Shown here: one piece after another, positions 28,285-35,651 of the stretch
Layout: each line of letters opens with the position of its first letter
Numbering within the stretch: the first letter of the stretch is position 1
NCBI GenBank assembly: GCA_041984885.1
Contig: JBHIXH010000001.1
Coordinates: forward strand, 62,001-126,000
Source of the DNA: UBA4486 sp041984885
Lineage (GTDB): Bacteria > Pseudomonadota > Gammaproteobacteria > Eutrophobiales > Eutrophobiaceae
Direction of reading: 5' to 3'
DNA: 64,000 nt
Position numbers and translations under genes: made by a program
Notes under the pieces: generated by a model
What the model was told of the DNA's origin: nothing
What the model saw: only the letters and a program-made list of their open reading frames with translations
Database searches by the model: none

Positions 28285-29489
28285 TAAGCATTTCCAGTTT
28301 GTTTAACATTTATTATCGATGCAGACTTTTTCTGACCCGCAGATCTCAATATATAGTCAGTGATTTGTTGCATAGGTTTTCTTAATCGTTCAATGTCAGC
28401 AACAATGTAACCTGCAGTCACATCAGGTATGGAATGATTGAGTAACCTTTTTAGAGCATAAGCTGGTATATTGAGACTTTCAGCAATTGTCGCAAATGTT
28501 CGTCGTAGATCATGAGGACAAAAAGTTACTTTTGATTCCTCAGCAACTAAACGATTAGCATTATCTATGACACTTATGTGACCATTACCATGCCTAGCTG
28601 AAAATACATAAATTCCTTTCGATTTATTTATTCTGCTTTTCAGAATTTCGTACAAAAAATCACTCAGTGGAAGGGTATGGGATCTGTGATTTTTTGTATC
28701 CAGAACTGTTAGTGTTTTAGATTCAAGATCTACCTGGTCCACTTTTAAAGTTTTGGCTTCTCCACTTCTAAGACCAGTAAATAATAATGTGAATAAGTAT
28801 GCCCTCACATTTTCAGGTTGGTTTACTACTGCTGCAAACCAAGGTTTTAACTGAGATTGCTTTATTACGGTTTGACGGCGTTCAATCCTATACCATCTTT
28901 TAGTATCTGATAATCGCTTGACTGGATTAGCAGTAATGATTGGAATTCCCTCCGAATCAGTATATTGAATCATCGCATGTGAAAATATTGCTCTTAAATA
29001 TTTCATAGCCAAATTTGCCTGAGCATGACTCTTGTCACCAATCTCCTTGTGTTTTTTTACACACATATCAGGCGTTATGGATAACAATGGTTTATTCATC
29101 CAGGACCTTAAATAACGACCAAGACAAGAGCGCATATCCATCACTGTTCGTGGTTTAAGATTTTTTGAATAAATATAATCATTAAGTCCATTTTCTACAG
29201 TTGCGCTTTTAAGCTTCGCTTTTTGTTTATTCGCAACAGGATCTCCGCCTTTAATTATTTCTCCTATTAACTTTCTGGCTTCTTTTCTTGCTCCATCTGG
29301 AGCCATTTCATGAGATTTACAAATTGTGAGTCTTTGAGACTTACCTTTAACCCTACGCTGTAGTACGTAACTCATCGCACCGTTTGAAGTAACTCTAACT
29401 CCAAAGGACGGTAATTCATCGTCCCAAATAATTTGATATCCTGTATCAGGAATTGATAGGCTTTTGAGATTTGTTTTCGTTAGCTTCAT
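28284..29489 (-). CDS. int: tyrosine integrase of island A
   Basis: This 401-aa phage-type integrase has an N-terminal DUF4102-like arm-binding domain (about residues 1-85), a core-binding SAM-like domain (about 95-195) and a catalytic domain. Catalytic elements visible are Arg in TGLRSGEA, the HxLRR box (HDLRRTFAT) and the His/Tyr end LNHSIPDVTAGYIV. It starts 153 bp from the right 52-bp repeat and reads away from it. It is at the end of the island distal to the intact tRNA gene. Confidence 0.92.
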   Translation of the reverse strand: MKLTKTNLKSLSIPDTGYQIIWDDELPSFGVRVTSNGAMSYVLQRRVKGKSQRLTICKSHEMAPDGARKEARKLIGEIIKGGDPVANKQKAKLKSATVENGLNDYIYSKNLKPRTVMDMRSCLGRYLRSWMNKPLLSITPDMCVKKHKEIGDKSHAQANLAMKYLRAIFSHAMIQYTDSEGIPIITANPVKRLSDTKRWYRIERRQTVIKQSQLKPWFAAVVNQPENVRAYLFTLLFTGLRSGEAKTLKVDQVDLESKTLTVLDTKNHRSHTLPLSDFLYEILKSRINKSKGIYVFSARHGNGHISVIDNANRLVAEESKVTFCPHDLRRTFATIAESLNIPAYALKRLLNHSIPDVTAGYIVADIERLRKPMQQITDYILRSAGQKKSASIINVKQTGNA

Positions 29490-29506
29490 AGTCCGTCCGT
29501 TTAATC

Positions 29507-29525
29507 ATGTAAGCACTATGTAAGC
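29507..29525 (+). repeat. paired ATGTAAGC repeats, right island end
   Basis: ATGTAAGC occurs at 29507-29514 and 29518-29525, with the same 11-bp period as the pair at 11274-11292. It is located between the integrase start and the right att copy, as expected for arm-type sites or an integrase operator. Confidence 0.55.
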
Positions 29526-29641
29526 ATAGTAATTAAAACTCCTTAGTACAATAACGGACTTGATATAAACTATATATTATTGTTTTATATGAGTATTAAA
29601 AGATAATAAAATTTATGTGTAATTATTAGAAATTAAATAAA

Positions 29642-29693
29642 ACGGACTCTGACTCCGTCAGTAGAGGTTCGAATCCTCTACCCCCAGCCAATT
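29642..29693 (+). repeat. att site, right copy of 52-bp direct repeat
   Basis: These 52 bases are identical to 11182-11233. Only the 3' part of tRNA-Gln is present (no D-arm, no 5' acceptor strand), so this is an attachment scar, not a tRNA gene. Confidence 0.95.
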
Positions 29694-29881
29694 TAAACGG
29701 ATTCTCTTAGCTTCACCGCTTTAACCCTGCCTTTCATTTTCTTCTGGGGTAATGATGCTGCGGTTGAAGTTTTATGATCACAGGCAACCTGATCCATTTC
29801 ACCACTTAGCGGGTTCCAGAATTTGATTTCACGCTCCTGCTTGATCGTGACCGGCTGAAGTATGTACTCATCTCGCCGGGC
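29673..29881 (+). repeat. 209-bp repeat, left copy (tRNA 3' end + radical SAM 3' end)
   Basis: These 209 bases match 40616-40824 with four mismatches and no gaps (98%). The repeat contains the last 18 nt of tRNA-Gln, a short spacer and the final ~60 codons of the radical SAM gene. It marks the left end of region B. Confidence 0.92.
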
Positions 29882-29917
29882 GCTGTCTTTCGTCATCATC
29901 TTGTATAAGAAAATCAT
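29693..29917 (-). pseudogene. C-terminal fragment of the radical SAM protein
   Basis: A 74-codon frame has residues after about 12 that duplicate the C-terminus of the radical SAM protein at 40636-41991 (from ARRDEYILQPV to the stop), with a single amino-acid difference (Thr to Ser). It lacks the CxxxCxxC core, so it is a remnant. The first 12 residues are unrelated and precede the fusion point at about 29882. Confidence 0.85.
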
Positions 29918-29920
29918 AAA

Positions 29921-31114
29921 TTATCCAAACTGTCCGTCTATCCCGGGCCGGAGCCAGATCGGCACATACACAATCGCAAACAGCACGAAAGCTATTATCC
30001 ACAGCATTTGTGATATCAATATCCAGACTGAATAATATTCGATGGTCAGCAGTGGAATAAATACACGAACAACAGCACCCAGTAATAGCAGGACAAATGT
30101 AAGGGTAACCAGGGAAGATGGCTTATAAACGTTTCTTCCTGTATGCCCGAGTGTCACACGTGCCATCATGCTGGCTGTTACCATACCAATGCCACCATAG
30201 GTCATCGCATGTATGGCGATAAATTGAGACACATCAGAGAAAACACTGACCGCAAACAGCAGGAAGCCGATAACAATGAATAACATGGCCACGTGCAAAC
30301 TCCAGAGCATCGGCTTTTTCCAGATCCCAGGTGTATACCAGCCAACAAGTCGAATGAAGTAAATACTAAACAATATAATCGCCAAATAACCGGACAATAA
30401 ACCGGTATGCAAAAACAGTTCGGAAATAAAAAAGAGCAGAAATACCAGCAGACCGACAAGTGTTACCCATTTCGGATTGTAAAGAAGGACAGGATAGCCA
30501 ACACCACGCTCGGTAAAAAAAGGGATCACCCTGCCACCAATTGTTAATACCAGGCCAACAATCAGATACAAACCTCCATAGAGTCCCCAAAACGTACCTC
30601 TTGGCAAATACCCCATTAATCCAAGATAAAAGACAAGATTGGCAATGCCCAGCAATACAAGCTTTGCGAGAATTCCAAGTTGGTTATAGTGACGCGATTC
30701 TATTACAGGAGTTGCGACTGCCACAATCAGGCCTGATATAAATAAAATATCAAGCACACCGGCATACACTACGAAGTCTGAACCAGACAGAAATAAAATA
30801 CGGCTGAATGCCCAAACACTGAATAACACAGCCAGCGGCTTGCCATTTATTGTTTGCTTACCAGTCCAGTTTTTCACCGCTGTTAACAGAAACCCTGCGA
30901 CGACAGCGAGACAGTAACCAAAAATCATTTCATGCGCATGCCATTGAAAAGCGGAAAGACTCCCCATTGGCATGGCGGGATTAAAGGTGTAGATCAGCAT
31001 CCAGGTCACTACCGAGATGATCGAATAGATTACAGCGCCAAGGAAAAACGGCCTGAATCCAAGATCAAACAGTGCAAATCTTTCGTTTTTATTTGCTGAT
31101 ATCAAGTGAGGCAT
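29921..31114 (-). CDS. nnrS: NnrS family membrane protein
   Basis: This 397-aa integral membrane protein has about 12 hydrophobic helices and the NnrS signature at the start (ALFDLGFRPFFLGA, then FQWHAHEMIFGY with conserved His residues). NnrS is a heme- and copper-containing protein linked to nitric oxide resistance and denitrification in proteobacteria. It is the last gene of the region B operon; its start overlaps the preceding gene by 26 bp. Confidence 0.9.
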   Translation of the reverse strand: MPHLISANKNERFALFDLGFRPFFLGAVIYSIISVVTWMLIYTFNPAMPMGSLSAFQWHAHEMIFGYCLAVVAGFLLTAVKNWTGKQTINGKPLAVLFSVWAFSRILFLSGSDFVVYAGVLDILFISGLIVAVATPVIESRHYNQLGILAKLVLLGIANLVFYLGLMGYLPRGTFWGLYGGLYLIVGLVLTIGGRVIPFFTERGVGYPVLLYNPKWVTLVGLLVFLLFFISELFLHTGLLSGYLAIILFSIYFIRLVGWYTPGIWKKPMLWSLHVAMLFIVIGFLLFAVSVFSDVSQFIAIHAMTYGGIGMVTASMMARVTLGHTGRNVYKPSSLVTLTFVLLLLGAVVRVFIPLLTIEYYSVWILISQMLWIIAFVLFAIVYVPIWLRPGIDGQFG

Positions 31115-32039
31115 GTTTTAAGTCGTTTCGTTTAGCTTCATATACCTGAAGATGTGACAAGGCATACCCCAATAATTTGGTTGATAAATTCTTTTCTGTA
31201 CCTAGTTTTACTAATTCACCAAATATCTCATTAACCTCTGTCTGCCTGCCTGACTGTATATCTCTAAGCATCGAAGCTGTATAGTCAGAATTTATGTCGG
31301 TTAATAGCTCAGTATATTTCTTCATGGTATTCTCATCAGGTCTATTACGGTACGCTTTCGCAATGTCGACGCACTCATGAAATAACTCAAGAATAAATTC
31401 TCGTCCGCTTTCAGTTTTCATAATTTCACCTACACTTCCCCTGAAAATGCAGGTTGCACCGGCAAGTGCCGCCAAAAAAATATATTTTTGCCACATATCG
31501 TGCTGGATATGGGTAGAAAATTTGTATTCCAGTTTTGTTTTTGATAACTGATCAAGAAATGACCGACTTATTGCCTCCTGATCGAAATGTCTGATACCGA
31601 ATTGAATGCGATGAAACTGGTTCAGGTGTTGTATGTTTCCTGTCCCATCCTGTTCCAGGGCCAGATGTACGAGACCACCCATTACAGCTTCCCGAGTAAA
31701 AACATCATCCAGAAGCTTTAAGTGAGACACCCCGTTTAATAATGGCAATATGTTTGTTTCTTTATCCGCAACCTTTTGAATGTCGTTGACTGCTTGCATT
31801 AATGCATAGGATTTACATGCAAGTATTACAACATTGAAACCCGGCAGTAATTCCTTTGATGTAATACACTTTGGAGTCAGACACAGATTCCCCAGCTGAC
31901 TGTAAATATTCAGGCCATTTTCTTCAATGACGTTGCGTTTTTCCTCTCTTACCAGGAACGTAACGTCTGCGCCAGACTCGATTAAACGCCCACCGATATA
32001 ACCTCCAACTGCACCAGCACCAAGGATAAGAATGCGCAT
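31089..32039 (-). CDS. ketopantoate reductase (ApbA/PanE) family protein
   Basis: This 316-aa protein begins with a Rossmann fingerprint ILGAGAVGGYIGGRL and carries the PanE-type segments CKSYAL and LNGVSH. Its C-terminal helical domain is of normal length. The family reduces 2-dehydropantoate with NADPH, but many members act on other substrates. Presence in an accessory redox operon argues against a plain pantothenate role. It follows the 5-FCL-like gene after 2 bp. Confidence 0.8.
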   Translation of the reverse strand: MRILILGAGAVGGYIGGRLIESGADVTFLVREEKRNVIEENGLNIYSQLGNLCLTPKCITSKELLPGFNVVILACKSYALMQAVNDIQKVADKETNILPLLNGVSHLKLLDDVFTREAVMGGLVHLALEQDGTGNIQHLNQFHRIQFGIRHFDQEAISRSFLDQLSKTKLEYKFSTHIQHDMWQKYIFLAALAGATCIFRGSVGEIMKTESGREFILELFHECVDIAKAYRNRPDENTMKKYTELLTDINSDYTASMLRDIQSGRQTEVNEIFGELVKLGTEKNLSTKLLGYALSHLQVYEAKRNDLKHASLDISK

Positions 32040-32041
32040 GC

Positions 32042-32644
32042 TTATACCGTAATAATTCTATCCATCGGGATGTCATGTGATTGCGGATAGATTGTATCCA
32101 GGCGCGATGTGACCAGGCCCAACCCGATTGCATGCGGGCGATGACCAAGGTGTGCAATGGTTCGATCATAGTAACCACCCCCATAGCCGAGTCGGTACTG
32201 GCTGTCGTCGAACCCAACCAGCGGCACCAGTAATACAGATGGTTCCACAGTCGTCTTGTCTACCGGCACCGGGATGTTCCAGATGCCGGGTTTCAGTTTT
32301 GACGACGGTGTCCATGGTCGAAACTCCATCGGTGCGCCGGCGCTGGCGACAACCGGTAGTGCAGCGGCCCAGCCATTATCGAGCTGTTGCCTGACAAGGT
32401 CACGCAGATCGAACTCACCTTTAATTGGCCAGTAGAAACCAATAATGCCCGGCTCCATCAGCGATAGAACTTCCTGCAGCACGACATATAATTCCTCTGT
32501 TTTGTTTTTTCTTTCCTTTCTGCCAATCTTGATTCTTGTGCCTATCTGCAATTCACGCTGCACTTTTCTCCAGTGTCGTATGGATTGCCAGTCACCTGGC
32601 TCTACTGCAGGGATTTCCGGAATTTCTTTATCAGCACTCATCAT
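32042..32644 (-). CDS. 5-formyltetrahydrofolate cyclo-ligase family protein
   Basis: This 200-aa protein has the family signature LGYGGGYYDRTIA near residue 155 and the upstream segment FYWPIKGEFDL. Canonical members convert 5-formyl-THF to methenyl-THF with ATP. The N-terminal basic helix (RKVQRELQIGTRIKIGRKER) is unlike the housekeeping enzyme, which usually sits by zapA and ssrS, so this may be a specialised paralogue. Its start overlaps the stop of the nitronate monooxygenase gene by 4 bp. Confidence 0.8.
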   Translation of the reverse strand: MMSADKEIPEIPAVEPGDWQSIRHWRKVQRELQIGTRIKIGRKERKNKTEELYVVLQEVLSLMEPGIIGFYWPIKGEFDLRDLVRQQLDNGWAAALPVVASAGAPMEFRPWTPSSKLKPGIWNIPVPVDKTTVEPSVLLVPLVGFDDSQYRLGYGGGYYDRTIAHLGHRPHAIGLGLVTSRLDTIYPQSHDIPMDRIITV

Positions 32645-34137
32645 ACATGTGCACTCTTGTTGGCCATCTTGATATTCGCGACATGGTTGATGAGCATGTC
32701 ATTCAAGTCTTCCTGCAGGGCTGTATTACTGTTGGTTATAGCCAACTGTTTTATTTTTTTTACTACCCAGGCCTGTCCCTTGTTCAAAAAACCAATTCGC
32801 TCCTCAAGGTCTCTTATCTTGATCGCTTTTTCATAGAAATTACCGACACGGCGCGATGGCGTCTGCCCCATGCGATATAACCACGTTGCCAGCATTTCAC
32901 ACCAGCGTACTTCATCCTGGTAAATGGACTGGAAAACTTCCCGGTATTTAGTATCCCTGCAATCAAGCATGGAGCGGATGGTGACGCGGGCACCGGCACG
33001 TTCTGCAGCCAGCAATTCCTTAAGTACCGGAATGATCTCGTGGCTGGCCGGCATAACTTCACTGGCGGTTTGACCCTGGAAGCACGGCGAGGAATACATT
33101 TCGATATCATCGCCACACCATGAACCCGTGTCATTCGTGCCGGTAAAAAGTCTCTGCTTTGCCTCGGTGACCATTCTGTTCAAAATAGTAGCCGCAGGCT
33201 CGATTCGATTTACCCGGTAGGCGCCGCAACCGGCATAAATGGGCATGGCTTCCAGGTCACCGACCGTGTTCCTGAGTGGAGAATCGGTGCTGCGCAGGTA
33301 TACCGGTCGCTGTCCTTCCTTGCCAATCACGACGCGGGGCTGACTGTCTACCTGTACATTCATTGTTGCTTCACGGGTAACGCTGTTCGGAATCACTCGC
33401 GTTTGTGCACCGTGCGGCCAGTTAATATGAAATAAACCGGTCAGGATTGTTTCATCCTGCTTAAGGTTAATAATCTTTCGCTTGTGGTAGTCATTAGCAA
33501 ACGATTCTTTCGAGGCGAGAAAAGCCGTACCGACGACAACTCCATCAGCACCTCTTTGCAGTTGGTCGGCAAGATCACGGCCATCAACAATGCCACCGGC
33601 GGCGAGAACCGGAACCTCTGCGATACGCAATACACGCGGTAACAGTTCCTTTACCGACAAAGAGCCACGCACGTGACCACCTGCCTCAACGCCTTGTGCT
33701 ATCAACATATGGGCACCTGCTGTCAATGCTGCGTCGGCGTCCTGTTCAGTCCCGACCTGGTGTACGACCAGGATGCCCGCATCCCTGAGAGTTTTAATTA
33801 CATCGGGATAGATGTCCCAGAACAGGCAGACCGAGGCTACCTGTTCCTTGATAAGCATGTGGACTTGTTGTAGTAGCAGCTGCTGGTCTGTTGCCGCAGG
33901 GATAATATTCACACCAAATTCAGCATCGGTGTTTGCCTTGACCTTTTGAATCTCAGAGCGGATAAGCTCCGGCGTTTCGCGCACCATACCCAGGAACCCG
34001 TAACCGCCGGCCTCAATGACTGCAGTAACCAGTTCCGAACGGGAAACACCTCCCATACCCGCCAGCACGATCGGGTACTGGCAACCAAGCAGGTCACAGG
34101 CCATGGTATGCAAGCCGGACTTGATTTTATTTTTCAT
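32641..34137 (-). CDS. nitronate monooxygenase-like FMN enzyme with extra C-terminal domain
   Basis: The protein is about 498 aa. Residues ~10-320 form the FMN-dependent TIM barrel of the nitronate monooxygenase/2-nitropropane dioxygenase family, with the catalytic-type motif AQGVEAGGHVRG and phosphate-binding AAGGI and GADGVVVGTAF. Residues ~370-495 form an added helical domain (KELLAAERAGARVTIRSM, EVRWCEMLATWL) that I associate, from memory, with DUF6306-type ferritin-like domains. I chose the ATG at 34137 (GAGG upstream); starts at 34179 or 34185 would overlap the DUF488 gene. The expected chemistry is oxidation of alkyl nitronates, releasing nitrite. Confidence 0.8.
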   Translation of the reverse strand: MKNKIKSGLHTMACDLLGCQYPIVLAGMGGVSRSELVTAVIEAGGYGFLGMVRETPELIRSEIQKVKANTDAEFGVNIIPAATDQQLLLQQVHMLIKEQVASVCLFWDIYPDVIKTLRDAGILVVHQVGTEQDADAALTAGAHMLIAQGVEAGGHVRGSLSVKELLPRVLRIAEVPVLAAGGIVDGRDLADQLQRGADGVVVGTAFLASKESFANDYHKRKIINLKQDETILTGLFHINWPHGAQTRVIPNSVTREATMNVQVDSQPRVVIGKEGQRPVYLRSTDSPLRNTVGDLEAMPIYAGCGAYRVNRIEPAATILNRMVTEAKQRLFTGTNDTGSWCGDDIEMYSSPCFQGQTASEVMPASHEIIPVLKELLAAERAGARVTIRSMLDCRDTKYREVFQSIYQDEVRWCEMLATWLYRMGQTPSRRVGNFYEKAIKIRDLEERIGFLNKGQAWVVKKIKQLAITNSNTALQEDLNDMLINHVANIKMANKSAHV

Positions 34138-34156
34138 GAAATTGCGCCCTCGCCAT

Positions 34157-34510
34157 TCAGGATTGCTGTTGTCCGACATAGTCACTGATCACCCTGGCGT
34201 GATTGCACTTCCGGTCACGGGCAGCATAGACCAGAGTCACGTTACCCAAGCCCGTAAGTTCGAGTAAACGACTCATCGCTGCCGTATTTTGTTCGAGCTC
34301 ACGGGTATACTGTTCATGAAACTTGTCCCACCGTTCCGGTTTATGGCCAAACCAGGTGCGCAGGTCATTACTGGGAGCAATCTCTTTCAACCACAGGTCT
34401 ATCTTTGCATCTGTCTTGCGGATACCGCGCGGCCACAACCTGTCTACTAAAACGCGCATGCCATCAGATTCATCAGCACTGTCATAGATACGTTTTATCC
34501 TGATGTTCAT
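34157..34510 (-). CDS. DUF488 family protein
   Basis: This 117-aa protein has the DUF488 hallmarks: RIYDSADESDGMRVLVDRLWPRG at the N-terminus, WLKEIAPS, WFGHKPERW and a late DRKCNHA cysteine. Function is not established; proteins of this group occur in stress and nitrogen/sulfur gene contexts. It lies within the tightly packed region B operon, 12 bp after a DsrE-like gene. Confidence 0.88.
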   Translation of the reverse strand: MNIRIKRIYDSADESDGMRVLVDRLWPRGIRKTDAKIDLWLKEIAPSNDLRTWFGHKPERWDKFHEQYTRELEQNTAAMSRLLELTGLGNVTLVYAARDRKCNHARVISDYVGQQQS

Positions 34511-34522
34511 AATAGACAGTCG

Positions 34523-34903
34523 TTACCAATGCCAGACCTGGTCATAACGCTCGAACAGGGAAGGTAATTGGTCGCGCCTGACGTACCTGATTCCACCGAT
34601 GTGTTCGCGCTGGCTCAACCCCCTGCTTTTCAGGTCTTCCTGCAAGACAAATATTTCCACCCCCTTGTCGGCGAGCTTGATTAGGCCGCCCTCGATATCC
34701 GTTGGCTGCGTCTGCTTCCAGGTGCCGAATTGCAACAGCGGAGGTTGCTGCTGGACCAGGACATAATTAACGGCATTGCCGGTAAGCAACACGGAGATGT
34801 CCGCCTCGATGCCACGCATGGCATGGGTAAGCCAGATAATTGTATCGTCCTGCTCTTCCAACGTGCCGCGATAGGCCGTTTCTACTACCTGTAAAGCGCG
34901 CAT
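34523..34903 (-). CDS. DsrE-like protein, 126 aa
   Basis: This 126-aa alpha/beta protein has a DsrE/F-like layout (MRALQVVETAYRGTLEEQDD, then a strand with DISVLLTGNAVNYVL). It lacks cysteines apart from none at the usual position, so it may be a structural partner rather than a sulfur carrier. It is the third of three consecutive DsrE-type genes; only 2 bp separate it from the previous one. Confidence 0.6.
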   Translation of the reverse strand: MRALQVVETAYRGTLEEQDDTIIWLTHAMRGIEADISVLLTGNAVNYVLVQQQPPLLQFGTWKQTQPTDIEGGLIKLADKGVEIFVLQEDLKSRGLSQREHIGGIRYVRRDQLPSLFERYDQVWHW

Positions 34904-34905
34904 GG

Positions 34906-35319
34906 TTATCTCGTTCCTATTACCAGCGAGTTAACCGATGCTGATGCCAGTTTCCAGAAATCGGCCGGCGAACCGCGTCTGACACCAGGCACGGTCTCAT
35001 CGATACCTCTCTCGTCGGCACACAATCCGCAGTTCACCCACTCAATCTGTCCATTGTTCTGCCTGGCAAGTTGTAGTAATTCACTCACCCATTCTTTAGG
35101 AAGCGGGTGGTTCTCTTCCTCCCGCGTGGTGCCATGAACTGCGTTCGCATGCGGTTTTTGCTTGTTAAAAGAGAGGTGCACGCCACCTTCGTAGGCAAAC
35201 ACGTTGATGTGGTATCCGCGTGCTGCGGCAACGTGGAGGAGTCTGAAAAACGAGGTGGTACGTGCACTCTCGAAAGGCGGGTCCATTATTGCAAAGGTCA
35301 ATGTGGTTTGTTTATTCAT
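34906..35319 (-). CDS. DsrE-like sulfur-transfer protein with CGLC motif
   Basis: This 137-aa DsrE-superfamily protein begins TFAIMDPPFESARTTSFFRLL and carries NCGLCADERG about residue 100. The C-x-x-C followed by Arg resembles the active cysteine region of DsrE/TusD-type persulfide carriers. I used the ATG at 35319; the ATGs at 35334 and 35361 would overlap the preceding gene. A role in passing sulfane sulfur or sulfide from the neighbouring sulfite reductase is inferred from context. Confidence 0.68.
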   Translation of the reverse strand: MNKQTTLTFAIMDPPFESARTTSFFRLLHVAAARGYHINVFAYEGGVHLSFNKQKPHANAVHGTTREEENHPLPKEWVSELLQLARQNNGQIEWVNCGLCADERGIDETVPGVRRGSPADFWKLASASVNSLVIGTR

Positions 35320-35324
35320 CACCA

Positions 35325-35651
35325 CTAGTGCCATATTGTTTTTGTGCCTTCTGCAAGGCAATCAATAATTTTATCTATCGCAGATAGACGTATATTTTTT
35401 TTCAGATCAACTTTCCCGATGGCACGCTCTTTTGCAGAAAAGTCATCTACTTCAATGTGTATGCCCTGCCGTATTAACGTCGCAAACGTACGGTTAATAG
35501 AACTTTTACGCGCAGGAAACACACCATTCTGTATCAAAAACAGCCTGACCGAGTGGCCGCCGTTTTTCAGGTTGATTGCAAGGCGATAAAAGTTTTCTGT
35601 CTCCCTGCATTCGAATGGATCTCTTGATGAGATCAGCATGTATCGACTCAA
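35325..35651 (-). CDS. DsrE-like protein, 108 aa
   Basis: This 108-aa protein has a DsrE-like start (YMLISSRDPFECRETENFYRLAINLKNGGHSVRLFLIQNGV), in which the polar ENFYRLA helix and QNGV loop are typical. One early cysteine (ECRE) is present, while the usual late cysteine is missing. It overlaps the cysI stop by 4 bp, so it is translationally coupled to the sulfite reductase. Confidence 0.7.
   Translation of the reverse strand: MSRYMLISSRDPFECRETENFYRLAINLKNGGHSVRLFLIQNGVFPARKSSINRTFATLIRQGIHIEVDDFSAKERAIGKVDLKKNIRLSAIDKIIDCLAEGTKTIWH

Larger units (their letters stand above)
11231..29641. mobile_element. Genomic island A: tRNA-Gln-integrated metal resistance island
   Basis: An 18.4-kb AT-rich block is inserted at the 3' end of tRNA-Gln between perfect 52-bp repeats. 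It carries a tyrosine integrase (28284-29489) next to the right repeat, an AlpA-like HTH protein, an island-type ATPase, two complete HME-RND efflux operons (Cus-like and Czc-like) and a MerR/MerC/thioredoxin module. All genes read on the minus strand. No conjugation genes were seen, so it is integrative and at most mobilisable. Phased ATGTAAGC pairs occur just inside both ends. Confidence 0.92.

Noticed and set aside
11231..29641. Integrative conjugative element
   Set aside because: No relaxase, type IV secretion or coupling protein genes were seen, so only an integrative island can be supported.
29642..29690. Second tRNA-Gln gene
   Set aside because: Only the 3' 49 nt are present; the 5' acceptor strand and D-arm are missing. 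It is an att scar.
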